Source: Rhyacophila brunnea (taxonomy: Eukaryota; Arthropoda; Insecta; Trichoptera; Rhyacophilidae). From it: a DNA stretch of 64,000 bases. The DNA is taken from the NCBI GenBank assembly GCA_022495005.1, contig JAGYXB010000372.1, positions 496,001 through 560,000 of the forward strand. The letters run 5' to 3'. Position 1 is the first letter of the stretch, and every line of letters begins with the position of its first letter. A program made the translations under genes and the position numbers. Shown piece by piece: positions 10,683 to 21,097 of the stretch. The notes under the pieces were generated by a model. That model searched no databases. It was not told the DNA's origin and saw nothing but the letters and a program-made list of their open reading frames with translations.

Positions 10683-11795
10683 TTAACCAGTATGTGTCAT
10701 TTTATGTGTTTTAAGAGCATGAGATCTTGAGGATCTATATGGACATACATTGCATTTATAAGGTTTTTCACCGGTATGTGCCATTTTATGAATTTTAAGA
10801 TGACCAGATGTCGAGGATCTATATGGACATTCATTGCATTTATAAGGTTTTTCACCAGTATGGGTCATTATATGTCTTTTAAGACTACCAGATGTTGAGG
10901 ATCTATATGGACATTCATTGCATTTATAAGGTTTTTCACCCGTATGGGTCATTATATGGTTTTTAAGAATACTAGATGTCGTACATATAAATGAACATAG
11001 TTTGCATTTATAAGGTTTTTCATTAGTATGTGTCATTTTATGTGTTTTAAGATAACTAGATGTCGAGCAACTATACGAACATACATTGCATTTATAAGGT
11101 TTTTCACCGGTATGTGTCATTTTATGTTTTTTAAGATGAGCAGATGCTGAGGATCTATATGAACATATATTGCATTTATAAGGTTTTTCACCGGTATGTT
11201 TCATTTTATGTCTTTTAAGACTACCAGATGTTGAGGATCTATATGAACATTCATTGCATTTATAAGGTTTTTCACCAGTATGGGTCACTTTATGTTTTTT
11301 AAGATTAGAAGATGTCGAGGATCTATATAAACATAGTTTGCATTTATAAGGTTTTTCACCTGTATGTGTCATTTTATGTCTTTTAAGATGACAAGATGTC
11401 GAGCATCTATATGAGCATACATTGCATTTATGAGGTTTTTCACCAGTAATTGTCTTTGAATGTACTTTGACATTACTATGCTGCGAGACTAATACGCTCT
11501 GATTTTGATCAGGAATCACGTCCATGTGCACCATTTTGTGAGTTTTTAGAGCATTTCCGCATCCGAAAACTGTGTTACAAATGCAGCAAATCATATTACG
11601 CGAGAAATGGTTTACTCTTTTAAGAATAAGTCGAATTTCCTTTGGAGCACTTCGTTCTAAGATTTCTTGTTTAATGCTATTCTCATCTATCGTCACTTCT
11701 GAATACTGTATCGTTCTATCCTGGATGCCATCGTCTGAGGATTGTTGACTTTCATTTGTATCGTGATGCCTCGTGAAAAATCCCTTGGTAGAAAC
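10683..11795 (-). CDS. ZNF-M terminal exon (exon 5), 9-finger array
   Basis: A phase-0 exon of 370 codons plus TAA, after a TTTTTCTAG acceptor. It opens with VSTKGFFTRHHD, then an acidic stretch with SIKQEILE, a segment EIRLILKRVNHFSR, and a divergent finger CCIC...LKTHKMVH. Nine tandem fingers with mostly canonical TGEKP linkers follow, all with complete C2H2 ligands. Their core reads C-x2-C-S-Y-R-S/C, so Ser or Cys sits where a classical finger has Phe. Helices include STSGSLKR, STSGHLKI and STSSYLKT. The array is clearly diverged from those on the plus strand (YKC and TGEKP instead of FKC and SGEKP). Joined to exons at 13158, 14089, 17320 and 17735 it gives a protein of about 627 residues. 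Confidence 0.87.
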   Translation of the reverse strand, partial: VSTKGFFTRHHDTNESQQSSDDGIQDRTIQYSEVTIDENSIKQEILERSAPKEIRLILKRVNHFSRNMICCICNTVFGCGNALKTHKMVHMDVIPDQNQSVLVSQHSNVKVHSKTITGEKPHKCNVCSYRCSTSCHLKRHKMTHTGEKPYKCKLCLYRSSTSSNLKKHKVTHTGEKPYKCNECSYRSSTSGSLKRHKMKHTGEKPYKCNICSYRSSASAHLKKHKMTHTGEKPYKCNVCSYSCSTSSYLKTHKMTHTNEKPYKCKLCSFICTTSSILKNHIMTHTGEKPYKCNECPYRSSTSGSLKRHIMTHTGEKPYKCNECPYRSSTSGHLKIHKMAHTGEKPYKCNVCPYRSSRSHALKTHKMTHTG

Positions 11796-13005
11796 CTAGA
11801 AAAATCGTAATAATCGATATCAATATTATCAATTATGAGTTATAATATTCAATTTGTTTTTTTTACGCTTTTGTTTTTCAGCACTTTCAAACATTATTAA
11901 AGAGCGAAGTGAGAGTGAAATATTGTTACGGAAAGATCCATAAGTGGGTCAAAACAATGCACTTATATGTATGTATACATCATCTTCGAGAACAATAATT
12001 ATATCTTGTTCTGTTTTAGTGTCGTTGGAGAGTGTGCACAGTGCCTGCCATGCTGAAAGGCAAAGCTAGAAAATTATATTCAAAATTCATCAAGCAACCT
12101 CGATCATTGACAGTATTTTAATATTCCATACATCAGAATTCCACAGGTTTTAATAGATTATTACAACAGGTACTATTTTGTATGGGAGAAAATAATTCCC
12201 AGTAGAAACCTTTACTGTTGCTTTCAATATATCGTGAATTTGGAACATGATTATTAAAAATATTATCACTATTATTAATGTGCAAATAAATTAATAACGT
12301 TTGGCTTGCCCACTTTTGCGGCACACTTCGCTTTTGTCTATTAATTATTGGTTGTCTATAAAAAAGAGTTATTTGAACACAAATTTCCATTACCTTTTAT
12401 TTGTCTAGTCTGCAACAGATTAAGGTAAGAGGTAAAATCACTTATCCACACTAAAAATATACGCTGCATGCAAGCATGCAATAACATTAACCTTGTACGA
12501 AAAAGAAAGGACATGATTATTAATAAAAATTTGCATTTAGCGATGACGCTCATTTTTGCTTAACGGGTGTGTATGGAAAATACCAATCCAGAAGACTTCC
12601 TATAATTCATTACATCCACAAAAATGCATAATTTGGTGCGGTTTACACGCTGGTGGCATCGCCGCACAATTCTTCAAAAGTGGGGCCAAAGCTCACGTAG
12701 GTTAATGGATATCCTTGTCGAGCCATGATTATTATTTTGTTTTAAATATGGAATCATTCGAAAGAACAGTGATTTCAACAGGAAGTGCCATATAGCTACT
12801 GCTACTATCGCTTTATTTGAATCAAGATTTGCATATAAATTGATTTTGAGAGATGGATTCGTGAAGTCAGCAGCATTTAATGCCTAAGAACCTAACATTT
12901 CCCGTACAATAAGACCAGCAGTGCTTTAACAAAAGTAGTCCGAACTGGGCGCCCTGAATTTGACGTCAGCCTATCGGACAAAGCCGCATTTGTTTTTAAA
13001 CATAC
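11796..13005 (-). other. Intron 4 of ZNF-M
   Basis: An intron of 1210 bp with GTATGT donor and TTTTTCTAG acceptor on the minus strand. I see no gene, RNA or repeat that I can name in it. Confidence 0.65.
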
Positions 13006-13158
13006 CTGGTCTAATGGCTTGTATTGAAGATTAGAGCAGCCAGGTTCAGTTAATTTATCATTGATTTGCTGAATTGTATTCTCAACTAATTCTTCTTTGA
13101 TGATGGCTGCCTCATCATTATTCTCATACTTAATATTATTCAGACCGTTTTCGCGCTT
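13006..13158 (-). CDS. ZNF-M exon 4, SUMO-motif exon
   Basis: 51 codons between ATTTTCAG and CAG|GTATGT, phase 0 at both ends, the same length as exon 2 in the plus-strand genes. The peptide begins KRENGLNNIKYENND, continues AAIIKEELVE and ends EPGCSNLQYKPLDQ. The match to the ECEDSL exons is plain (NIK-x-EN, then IIK-x-E, then PG-S...Q, then a final DQ). It carries two psi-K-x-E motifs, IKYE and IKEE. It was found by homology and splice sites, as it is too short to be obvious as a frame. Confidence 0.8.
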
Positions 13159-13741
13159 CTGAAAATAACATTATAAATATTAAGTAACAGTATCATCATT
13201 ACGATAAGCCAGAGAAGGTCTCCTAGAGCTCTTTATTCAATAATTGGTCGCCAATATTTGACTTAATTTGGCAGGTGAATGTATAATCACCGAACGACAT
13301 TCCAATGTTATGGGCAATTCGACAAAATAGTGCACACTCTTTCGATTATACTTATTTGTTTTAGTTGAATTAGGAGTACATTTCACAGATGGCTTTAAAA
13401 TTCATTAAGCCTTGCTTATACCAAACCATAACTAATAAAAAATATTCTTCGATCTATAAAATATCCAAAGATCTGTATGATTTAATAACATGATTTAAGA
13501 TATTATCTAGATAGACGAAAAATTTTGGACTATTATTTGTTATGGCTTGGCTTCGCGGGGTTTTGTTGAATTTTAAAAACTAACCAACACATCAGTAAAT
13601 TATGGTAACCTTAATCTAATGAAAACAAATATGTATGACTGACAAAGTTTTGTGTGTACTATTATGTTGCATATTAGCATATATAATACATTATATACCG
13701 AACAACAATAATCAAATGAGCATGTATATCATATGAGTTAC
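13159..13741 (-). other. Intron 3 of ZNF-M
   Basis: An intron of 583 bp with a GTAACT donor and ATTTTCAG acceptor. Around 13300-13560 it holds a diverged piece of the non-coding block found downstream of the ZNF genes (the GTTATGGCTTGGCTTCGCGG region resembles 5820-6110). Nothing coding is seen. Confidence 0.5.
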
Positions 13742-14089
13742 CTGTGAATCACTTGCAAACGTCGACGCATCAAACTTTTCATACAAGTGACTGCTTTGGT
13801 CGCATGGAAAAGCCACTTCATCGAAAGTCAGTGACGCATCGTGCATACGTTTATGGCACTTTAAAATGTGCGCTGATGAAAAAAAATTACAACACACGTT
13901 GCAAACAAAATTTCTAACGAAAAATGAAGATCTGTTCAACCTCAGACGGACTTCTTTCGCAGAAGCAATTGCTATTTCCTTTTTGATGACCATTTCTTGC
14001 ACTTCAATTTCACCAAACGACTGTGCAGATTGTCTCTCGAAGATATCAGGTGTAATCATACACTCCATGTCGCGGTTTACGAGCGGGGT
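13742..14089 (-). CDS. ZNF-M exon 3, single divergent finger
   Basis: 116 codons, phase 0 at both ends (CTTGACAG acceptor, CAG|GTAACT donor). It contains MVIKKEIAIA (one psi-K-x-E motif), a segment EVRLRLNRSSFFVR, and one C2H2 finger CNVC...LKCHKRMH with canonical spacing. It corresponds to the N-terminal third of the last exons on both strands but stops before any tandem array. Exon 5 of the same gene has the same order (IKQE, EIRLILKR, then a divergent finger), so exons 2-3 and 4-5 look like two copies of one exon pair. Alternatively exons 1-3 could end a separate short transcript, but no stop precedes the donor. Confidence 0.75.
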
Positions 14090-17000
14090 CTGTCAAGAAA
14101 TAAAATACAAACATAAATCAATCAAAACATTTATACTAACAATATAGAAAACCAACCAACATAAAGATTGCAAAGTTTCTGGACTATGACCACCTAGAAA
14201 GACAATTTTTGGACAAAGCTGTATCGAAGTCATTGTATGAGAAAGTGATTAGAATGTATGAGAAATTTAATTTCTAATTAGATTTTGACAAACGCGTCTG
14301 AAAGTGGCGGAGGCTTTTGAGCGTTATAAGCTTCGACGGTTGAGGCGCTAATTTTGACAGATTTAATGTCGGAACGTGACGTTGAAAGGCTTTTTATTTA
14401 TTGTTTTTTTTCATTTACATATTACCGTTGGAAGTGTTGTTTTGTATTTAAATTCTCAATTAAGTATGTATTTATTGTGTTTTGTTATAAAGAAACATAC
14501 ATATTTTATTAATATTAGGTTTGTAAAATACATCGGAAGTTCCGTTCACATTCTCGTAGCTACTGATTATTATAATAACACTATTATGAGGTAAATATTG
14601 AAGTAAGTACGAGTAGCTTCTTTAAGAAATAATTATCTACGTACAACAATCAATCGTTTTAAGAATTCAGCGATAACTAATATAAGTACTGATTAAATAA
14701 TATGTTAATGTCATTACCACATTTTAGGTTATTGTACACGTAGGTACCCAAAATGGAAGTGATTCACGCTGAAATTTTGTTGTTAAGATTTGGTAACCGG
14801 ACGGATCCATTCAAAATGACAGACGAGGCGTTTGTGAAACGATTCCGGTTATCGAAACCATTGGGAGATATAATATTCATTGACAGGTTGTAAAATCTAA
14901 TATCAACCCCAACTAGCTGTCATGTGAGCATAGACAAAAATATAATGCAAACTCTTAAGCGACCATAAATAATGTCCATTCTGTATTTTTGTTGCATTAT
15001 TGGACACCGTTCGAAGCACCATACCTCCTTTGAAGATACTGTTGCGTTTTGCTTATTGTTTGCGTACCGCTTCGTTCGAAAATTTTCCTTCAGCTGTTGA
15101 GTCTTATGTTCAAAATGAACATAACCAATATTTATACTTCTGGCAACCCCGACGATGATCTATGGTAACGTCGATGGAGCGACGCGATTAATAAGAGATG
15201 TCGCTGTTGGAATTTCCGGCCGCAACGGACGTCGCGAGGTGCGAAAGAAGCAACGCGGCTTTTTGATTCTGTCTGTCATCCAGGATAGTCGTGCTCTGCT
15301 TTGGTTTTACCCAAAACTTATAATGGACGTCACTTAAAGCAGCACGATTGCAGCCGCAGTGCTTCAAGCCTCTGTGTCGTTCCAAGTTTGGTATTTTAAA
15401 ACTATTACTATTTGATTCACTTATCTTCCAATGTTTCTTTTAAAACTTAGCTGCTTGCCTTTATTATAGTATTTCCTTAATAACCCTTTAATGTAATATT
15501 CTTGTTTTTTGCTATAATATAGTTTCGGTCAAGTACATAAATTGCTCTTTCATTTATTATTTCCCCTTTACTCCACACTGCTATATAATTATAATCTTTC
15601 ACGGTATCAAGACCGTGTGGCGTCCAGGACTTTAATAAGTACATCTTTAATCATAGATTGCACGTGCCTTCAGCCGTGCAATCCCCTTTTGTATTCTAAT
15701 TTAATTTTTTTACAGTTGTCAGTTGCGAGGTTACAGAAGTAATTATTGTTCAGCTTGAAAAGGATGCACGTAACCCATGGCCTTTTGCTTATGTCTCATG
15801 CTCAGCTCTTTAACTTTATACTTTATTCCATCCCAAATCTAGAGAGCTTTCTTTTTTCTCTTTTATTTTGTAGTTGTGACGATAAGGATCACAACTACAA
15901 AATATTAATATATCAGTCTTTACGATTGAATATGCACGTCAATGAGGTTTAATTTTATCGCTGCGCTCATGGATACACCCTTAAGCCCGGTTCGATTAGG
16001 TAGATTAGGAGTAGTTTAGTCGAGTGGCGAGCAATTTAGTAACTAAACGTGTACGAATAGACAAATTGACTCGAGTACTTTAGTGAAATCATTTAGTTGA
16101 GTCAATCCATTTTGTTGTAATTTTTCGGTCGAGTGGCGACCCCCACTACCTCTCACTATATACCAAACAAGTGATGATATCGAATCGAACTCTATGGATA
16201 GACAATTTGGGTGGAGTCATGGGACAACACGACCAAAAGCGGTTTATTGTTCGCATATGGTTACTAATGAATAATTGGTATCGGTTACTACGCAATAATA
16301 TACCTACCTAATTCTACTGAACTCCCACTGACTAAAATATTAATATGAACATCGCGCAATATATAAATGCAGAAGAATCTCAGTTTTTCTTAATCCTAAA
16401 AATATTATAATGTTCATAGGTAGGTAACGCAATATTATGTTGAGAAAATGACATAGGTACGGAATATAATAAATGACTATCATTTTTAGGTTAGGTCCTG
16501 TCTGGAGAGTTATTACTTTGACAGACGTGAGAAGTGGTTTGACGTTTCAGACCAAATCATTTTTGACGGTCACAAAATGGTTTGCACTTTGCTGATACAG
16601 TGAACTAAACGTTAAATCTAAAACTATTCCGGCTTACTTATAACGCTTGCGCAGTGTGCCAGTTTTGACCTGTCAAACTGTTTAGCTGGAACGCCTCAAT
16701 TTATGTTGTCATGCAGCATGGTAGATAATTTAGTAAAATTTGAGGCTTACAACATTAATTTGTTACATACAGTTTTGACAATAGAATTGGTCTATTTCCA
16801 CCCCATTTCACACGTATGTAGGTATAGCTTCCGTTTATTGTATTTTATGGCTGCAAGTAGTTTTTTGTAGACAATAGGCTTACCTTGTATTACCTACTTG
16901 CAGAAAAGGCACGGACGATTAATTTCATAACCATAGGTGAAATTTCATTCGTACAATTCAAACATTCGAATGATTGTGATGTATAAATCATCATAAAGCT

Positions 17001-17164
17001 CATGGTAAAGCGTGTGAGCTAAAACCACTAAATGAAACAAGTTGGAGCGAATTAATAATGGTGAAATGAGTTTCAAAGATGCATTGCAAATTCAAACCTT
17101 CAATATTATAAGACGGCATCAAGGGAAGAAAACGGCACATATACCTACGTACAATTGAACGTAC
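14090..17164 (-). other. Intron 2 of ZNF-M
   Basis: An intron of 3075 bp. It holds several unidentified AT-rich repeats, a GC-richer patch at about 15130-15390 with no recognisable product, and a perfect hairpin at 15866-15902. Frames of 60-70 codons occur but none shows family features or splice context, so no gene is called. Confidence 0.55.
15866..15902. repeat. Perfect 14-bp inverted repeat
   Basis: TTTTGTAGTTGTGA is followed after nine bases by its exact reverse complement TCACAACTACAAAA. It would fold as a stable hairpin in RNA or cruciform in DNA. It lies in an intron and its role is unknown. It may be the core of a small foldback element. Confidence 0.8.
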
Positions 17165-17320
17165 CTGATGATGTGGCCTGTAATCTGAATATGAACAACC
17201 CGGTTGAGGATCTTCATCATATAATGGATGTGAAACATCTTCAATAATCTCGCGCTTGACGACAGCTGGATGATCATCTGTCTCAGATTTTATATTAGAG
17301 AGGTCCGCCATATTAAAGTG
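17165..17320 (-). CDS. ZNF-M exon 2, SUMO-motif exon
   Basis: 52 codons between TTTTTTCAG and CAG|GTACGT, phase 0 at both ends. The peptide has NIKSETDD and VVKREIIED, two psi-K-x-E motifs each followed by acidic residues, then DEDPQPGCSYSDYRP and a final HHQ. It aligns over its length with exon 2 of ZNF-2 at 18669 (VKREFVADA, DEDPTPGCSHSD) and more loosely with the ECEDSL exons. An internal ATG at 17311 could act as a start, but the splice acceptor and the upstream exon argue for a five-exon gene. Confidence 0.8.
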
Positions 17321-17621
17321 CTGAAAAAAGCATTATTACATTTTGTAAACACGGTAAAACAGTTTCATGTCACGTCATCACCATATATCATTGTATAATA
17401 TTTATATTTAACATGAATTAGTAGATAAACAAACCAACCCTTTAATATCACAGATGTATTGTAGCTGTCAAATTGTATAAACATGTATTTTTTTGAAACA
17501 ATTAATATCACACTATGTTCCTACATAGTTTGTAAAAAGCTACAGTTTATAATGTAAAACGAATCATTGTTATTCTCAATCTAATGTTATTGTAAAAAAA
17601 AATTAGTTTCCAAAAACTAAC
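17321..17621 (-). other. Intron 1 of ZNF-M
   Basis: A short intron of 301 bp with GTTAGT donor and TTTTTTCAG acceptor. Nothing else is visible in it. The same donor type (GAG|GTTAGT) occurs at exon 1 of ZNF-2 and of ZNF-3. Confidence 0.7.
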
Positions 17622-17735
17622 CTCGAAAATGCAACTTGAAACGACCGCATTGTTTGGATGGATACTCAGCGTGTCAAACAAAGGCTTGCCTTCTATATCG
17701 GAGTGTCCTCCATCACATCGTTGCTTTGCATCCAT
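17622..17735 (-). CDS. ZNF-M exon 1 with start codon
   Basis: 38 codons from ATG to a GAG|GTTAGT donor, phase 0. The peptide starts MDAKQRCDGGHSDIEGK and ends SSCIFE. It aligns with the first exon of the divergent ZNF-2 (MEVKRECDGDQSGTEDK ... CDFE), which fixes the start at this ATG. The reading frame continues upstream but only a GTG is available there. Unlike the other first exons it has lost the K-x-E motif (AKQR). Its start lies 539 bp from that of ZNF-2 in head-to-head arrangement. Confidence 0.78.
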
Positions 17736-17804
17736 GTTAAGGGTATATATTCCAGAAGCCACGTGTTATGTGACAGAGAGGATCCTTTCAAGTTAATATT
17801 AGAA

Positions 17805-17815
17805 AAGTGTTGCCG
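17805..17815 (-). promoter_or_regulatory. CGGCAACACTT motif, ZNF-M side
   Basis: The word CGGCAACACTT on the minus strand, 69 bp upstream of the ZNF-M ATG and just downstream of the TATA-like run. Its twin lies at 18203-18213. GGCAAC-type words are known among insect core-promoter motifs, so it may mark the transcription start region. Confidence 0.55.
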
Positions 17816-18202
17816 CAATATATAAATATATAAAAATACACACTTGACACGGTGACACAATTATATGTATGTTTTGTTGTCTAACCAAAACAATGGTACG
17901 AAAATGATCGTCAGCATTTCAGCAATCATAACGAGAACAGCGCATCTCAGTACTTATATAATATCAAATAAATCAAATTGGGTTTTTTTCTCCTATACTG
18001 TAAACACTGACGATATCTTTTTCGTGACTGTTCAACTCTCTACTAGTCTCCAGCGACAGGACACACGTTTTAGTTACAATAAAAGTTCTACGTGTAGTCG
18101 GTGTTCTTGACATTAGCATCTGTACCATAATAACTACAAAATTCAATACTTACATTATTGTTTATCAGATAATAGCTACACGGAATATTATTGACTGCAT
18201 TT

Positions 18203-18213
18203 CGGCAACACTT
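18203..18213 (+). promoter_or_regulatory. CGGCAACACTT motif, ZNF-2 side
   Basis: An exact copy of the motif at 17805-17815, on the plus strand, 60 bp upstream of the ZNF-2 ATG and directly followed by ATATA. Matching spacing on both sides suggests a retained core-promoter element. Confidence 0.55.
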
Positions 18214-18273
18214 ATATACAACACAACAGAAAGTTGTCTCTAGCACATTGCATACGATTGTTGATACGCAAAC

Positions 18274-18414
18274 ATGGAAGTCAAGCGAGAATGTGATGGA
18301 GACCAATCTGGTACTGAAGACAAGTTTGATGTAACAACCAGCCACCAAAACAGCACTGACACGTTCACCTATATAAAGCAGGAGAACACAGACGATTTCA
18401 GTTGTGATTTTGAG
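18274..18414 (+). CDS. ZNF-2 exon 1 (ZNF-M-type first exon)
   Basis: 47 codons from ATG to GAG|GTTAGT, phase 0. The peptide starts MEVKRECDGDQSG and later has YIKQENTDDF, giving two psi-K-x-E motifs, and ends CDFE. It is related to the first exon of ZNF-M and not to the MEEETGELS first exons of ZNF-3, ZNF-4 and ZNF-5. A 254-bp intron separates it from the next exon. It is the only first exon on this strand of its type, which makes ZNF-2 a mixed gene if it joins the last exon at 22927. Confidence 0.78.
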
Positions 18415-18668
18415 GTTAGTTTTTATTTATTAAGTCCTTTCCTGCGATTTTTTATAATCATTTTAGCAGAATACCTTCGATAAGTTTATATTTTTTACAA
18501 ATTGTTTAAGAACATACGAGGATGTCAAACTTTCTTTCAAAAACCTTTTGACATACATTTAGACAGCTACCTACCTCAATTATATAAGTAAGCATTGTTA
18601 TAAAATGGGTACGCGAGCTCAAAATTGTTTTTTTATATGATTACAAAAATGCATAATGTTTCCTTCAG

Positions 18669-18821
18669 TATCCAGCAACGCGACTCGCTGAAATTAATCC
18701 CGAGATTGACCTCCAGCTGGTTGACGTTAAACGCGAGTTCGTTGCAGATGCAATACACCCTTTCCATGATGAAGATCCAACACCTGGATGTTCGCATTCA
18801 GATAACGGACCAGTACAGCAG
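18669..18821 (+). CDS. ZNF-2 exon 2 (ZNF-M-type)
   Basis: 51 codons between TCCTTCAG and CAG|GTAATT, phase 0 at both ends, the family's standard length for exon 2. The peptide begins YPATRLAEINPEID, has LVDVKREFVADA (one psi-K-x-E motif; the first site is degraded to INPE), and DEDPTPGCSHSDNGPVQQ. It matches ZNF-M exon 2. No last exon of the ZNF-M type was found between here and 22927, so the next compatible acceptor is that of the main-type array. Confidence 0.77.
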
Positions 18822-20534
18822 GTAATTGTATATTATGCGATATTTTCTTCCATCGGCTATGTATCCTATCACAGCGTTGTGACTAAATTTAAATAGGTAG
18901 ATATTATCCTCGTCTCGGTTATACACGCTTCCTACAACTATTTCACTTACCTATTTATCTGGTGTAGTGTGAGTGGGCGCATTGACCTACAGTATTTGAA
19001 TGTGATGTCTGTCACTGATGATGACCAATCGACCTCTTCTTTCAGAAAGTACTTTTGTCATAACAATATTGTTTGTAGGTAGGTAGCAGAAGACGTCACA
19101 TGCTGGCATGGCGACAAAGTAAGTCTGTGGTTTTGTCATTCCGCAGAATATTTTGAATGATTTAATTTCAATGAACTTTAACAGTTTATACGTGTGCGTA
19201 CTTTAAAATTACTTGCGATATTGCATCCATACATAATATTGTGAACAGTGCCAGCGCCATCTTAAGATACAAAGCATCAGCATATCTTTTTGTACACGCA
19301 TTTCTCAAACGAGTGATCCCACTGTTCAGCTGTCAAAATCAGATTTCAGATTGCCTCCAAAGCAACATAATTATAAGGTCTTTCTCGTTTCGTATTGAAT
19401 TATTATAAAAAATCGCAAATCAAATTTATAACCTATCAGTGTTTTTGTTATAAATATACATTCCTGTTATTCGTCAGTTATCAAAGTCAAACTATTTCTT
19501 CGTGCAAAAAACGGTGGTAACATCGATTTCCAAAAAATGTCTTATGTAGGTAGCATCGAGCTCATTTGTACACTACTGGATTAATCATATGCTTCTTAAA
19601 ATGACGCCCGATTTTCAGCGACTCGGCCAGTGTTAAAACTTACTGTTTTATTATCAGCGGACTTAACTCGATATAAGCTCACTTAATATTTGTCTCGAAA
19701 ACGACCTGGCAATAATTATGAGTAAGCCCGATCTAGCTTGCATCTTACTCTAACTAAAGCCTTGTTCGGACTGTGCCAGTGATTTAGTAAAGTGGATAAT
19801 TTGTTGATTAAAACTTTGATAAATAATGGAAATATTTCACAGAAAACTTGTTGTTATTGAAAGTAGGTAAATATGTAGGTAGGTACACATTATCCTAGTG
19901 TTCATTAGAATAATTATAATTTATAATTATTCATTTATCATTCTGTTTATTTTTTGTAGTCAGTAAGTACAATGGAGCATAAAATCAGGGGCGGATCAAG
20001 TCAAATGGCCATACTATTAAATCTTTCTTCTCCCATAGTACTTCTCAAATAATTTTTTACACGCTTTAAAATAGAAAACGATCTTTCACCTGATGCATTG
20101 GATAAGGGTAGGTATTGTTAAAAAAATATTTCTACAATTGGGAATGTGCAAAACATTTCTTTGGCGGCTCGACAGATGTCTGATGTGGATTTAATATTGT
20201 GCATAAAGTACCTATTTATTACCTAAACAAACTACAAAAATACATAGGTAAGCATACAAAAATTTATGCAACCACAAAAATATAATAGGTAGGTATCATA
20301 TGTAAATAAGTATTCATCAATAGGAATTTGGAGCATAAATCGATTTAATTCAACAACGCCGTTTTTGCACAGTGTCATTTGAATTATTTTTGAAGTAACG
20401 ACAGACGGCAGCACTCTCGTGTCGCGCGAATAGTGTCCTCTTTGAAATATCCGTCGCTCTCGACGCTCTGTTCATTTTGACGCGTCACTCACTAATGCAC
20501 TGTGTTCGGACACTTTTCAGTTACTAATTCACTA

Positions 20535-21097
20535 GAGCTCTCTGACCGACTGAGAAGTGGAAATGCAGCGTACTTCGCGCTGAGTCGTCTGTTCAGGTCC
20601 AAAATGCTGGCCATCAAAATGAAATTCCGGGTGTATAACGTGGTCATCAAGCCATTCGTCATGTATGGATGTGAAACGTGGGGTTTAACAGAAAAACAAG
20701 AAAAGGCGCTCCAAGTGTTTGAAAACAGAATCCTCCGGAGAATACTCAGACCCGTCAATGAGAACCACCGGTGGCGCATCCGCACAGACGCTGAGCTCTT
20801 CGACCGATACCAACCTAGAATCACTAATATTCTGAGGTCAAGAAGGCTCAGATGGGCGGGCCACGTTGTACGATCTGAACGATCTAGAACTCTCTATAGG
20901 ATTTACAAAGGCACACCAGCTGGCACTCGACCTCTTGGCCGCCCTCGACGGAGATGGGCGGACAACATTCAAAGGGATGCGGAAAGGCTGGGGATAGTCA
21001 ACTGGGAAGAGAGAGCGCTGAACAGAGATTCCTGGAAAAACGTTGTGCAGTCGGCCATGGACCTGAACGGCCCCTAGCGCCAGTTTAATAATAATAA
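20535..21097 (+). mobile_element. RTE-like LINE 3' fragment with 10-bp TSD
   Basis: A 5'-truncated non-LTR retrotransposon of 563 bp. The open frame to 21077 encodes the end of a reverse transcriptase: FVMYGCETWGLTEKQEKAL, RLRWAGHVVRSE, GTPAGTRPLGRPRRRW and RDSWKNVVQ are typical of this C-terminal region. A (TAA)n tail follows. The 10-bp word TAATTCACTA flanks both sides (20525-20534 and 21098-21107) as a target-site duplication. The frame is undamaged, so the insertion is fairly young, but without the catalytic core it is inactive. Confidence 0.87.

Larger units (their letters stand above)
17736..18273. promoter_or_regulatory. Shared divergent promoter of ZNF-M and ZNF-2
   Basis: 538 bp separate the two divergent start codons, and the first exons on either side are homologous, so the region stems from an inverted duplication. 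An AT-only TATA-like run lies at 17817-17836, about 80-100 bp upstream of the ZNF-M start. The 11-bp word CGGCAACACTT occurs once on each strand at 60-70 bp from each start codon. Core elements are inferred. No transcript data are available. Confidence 0.6.
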
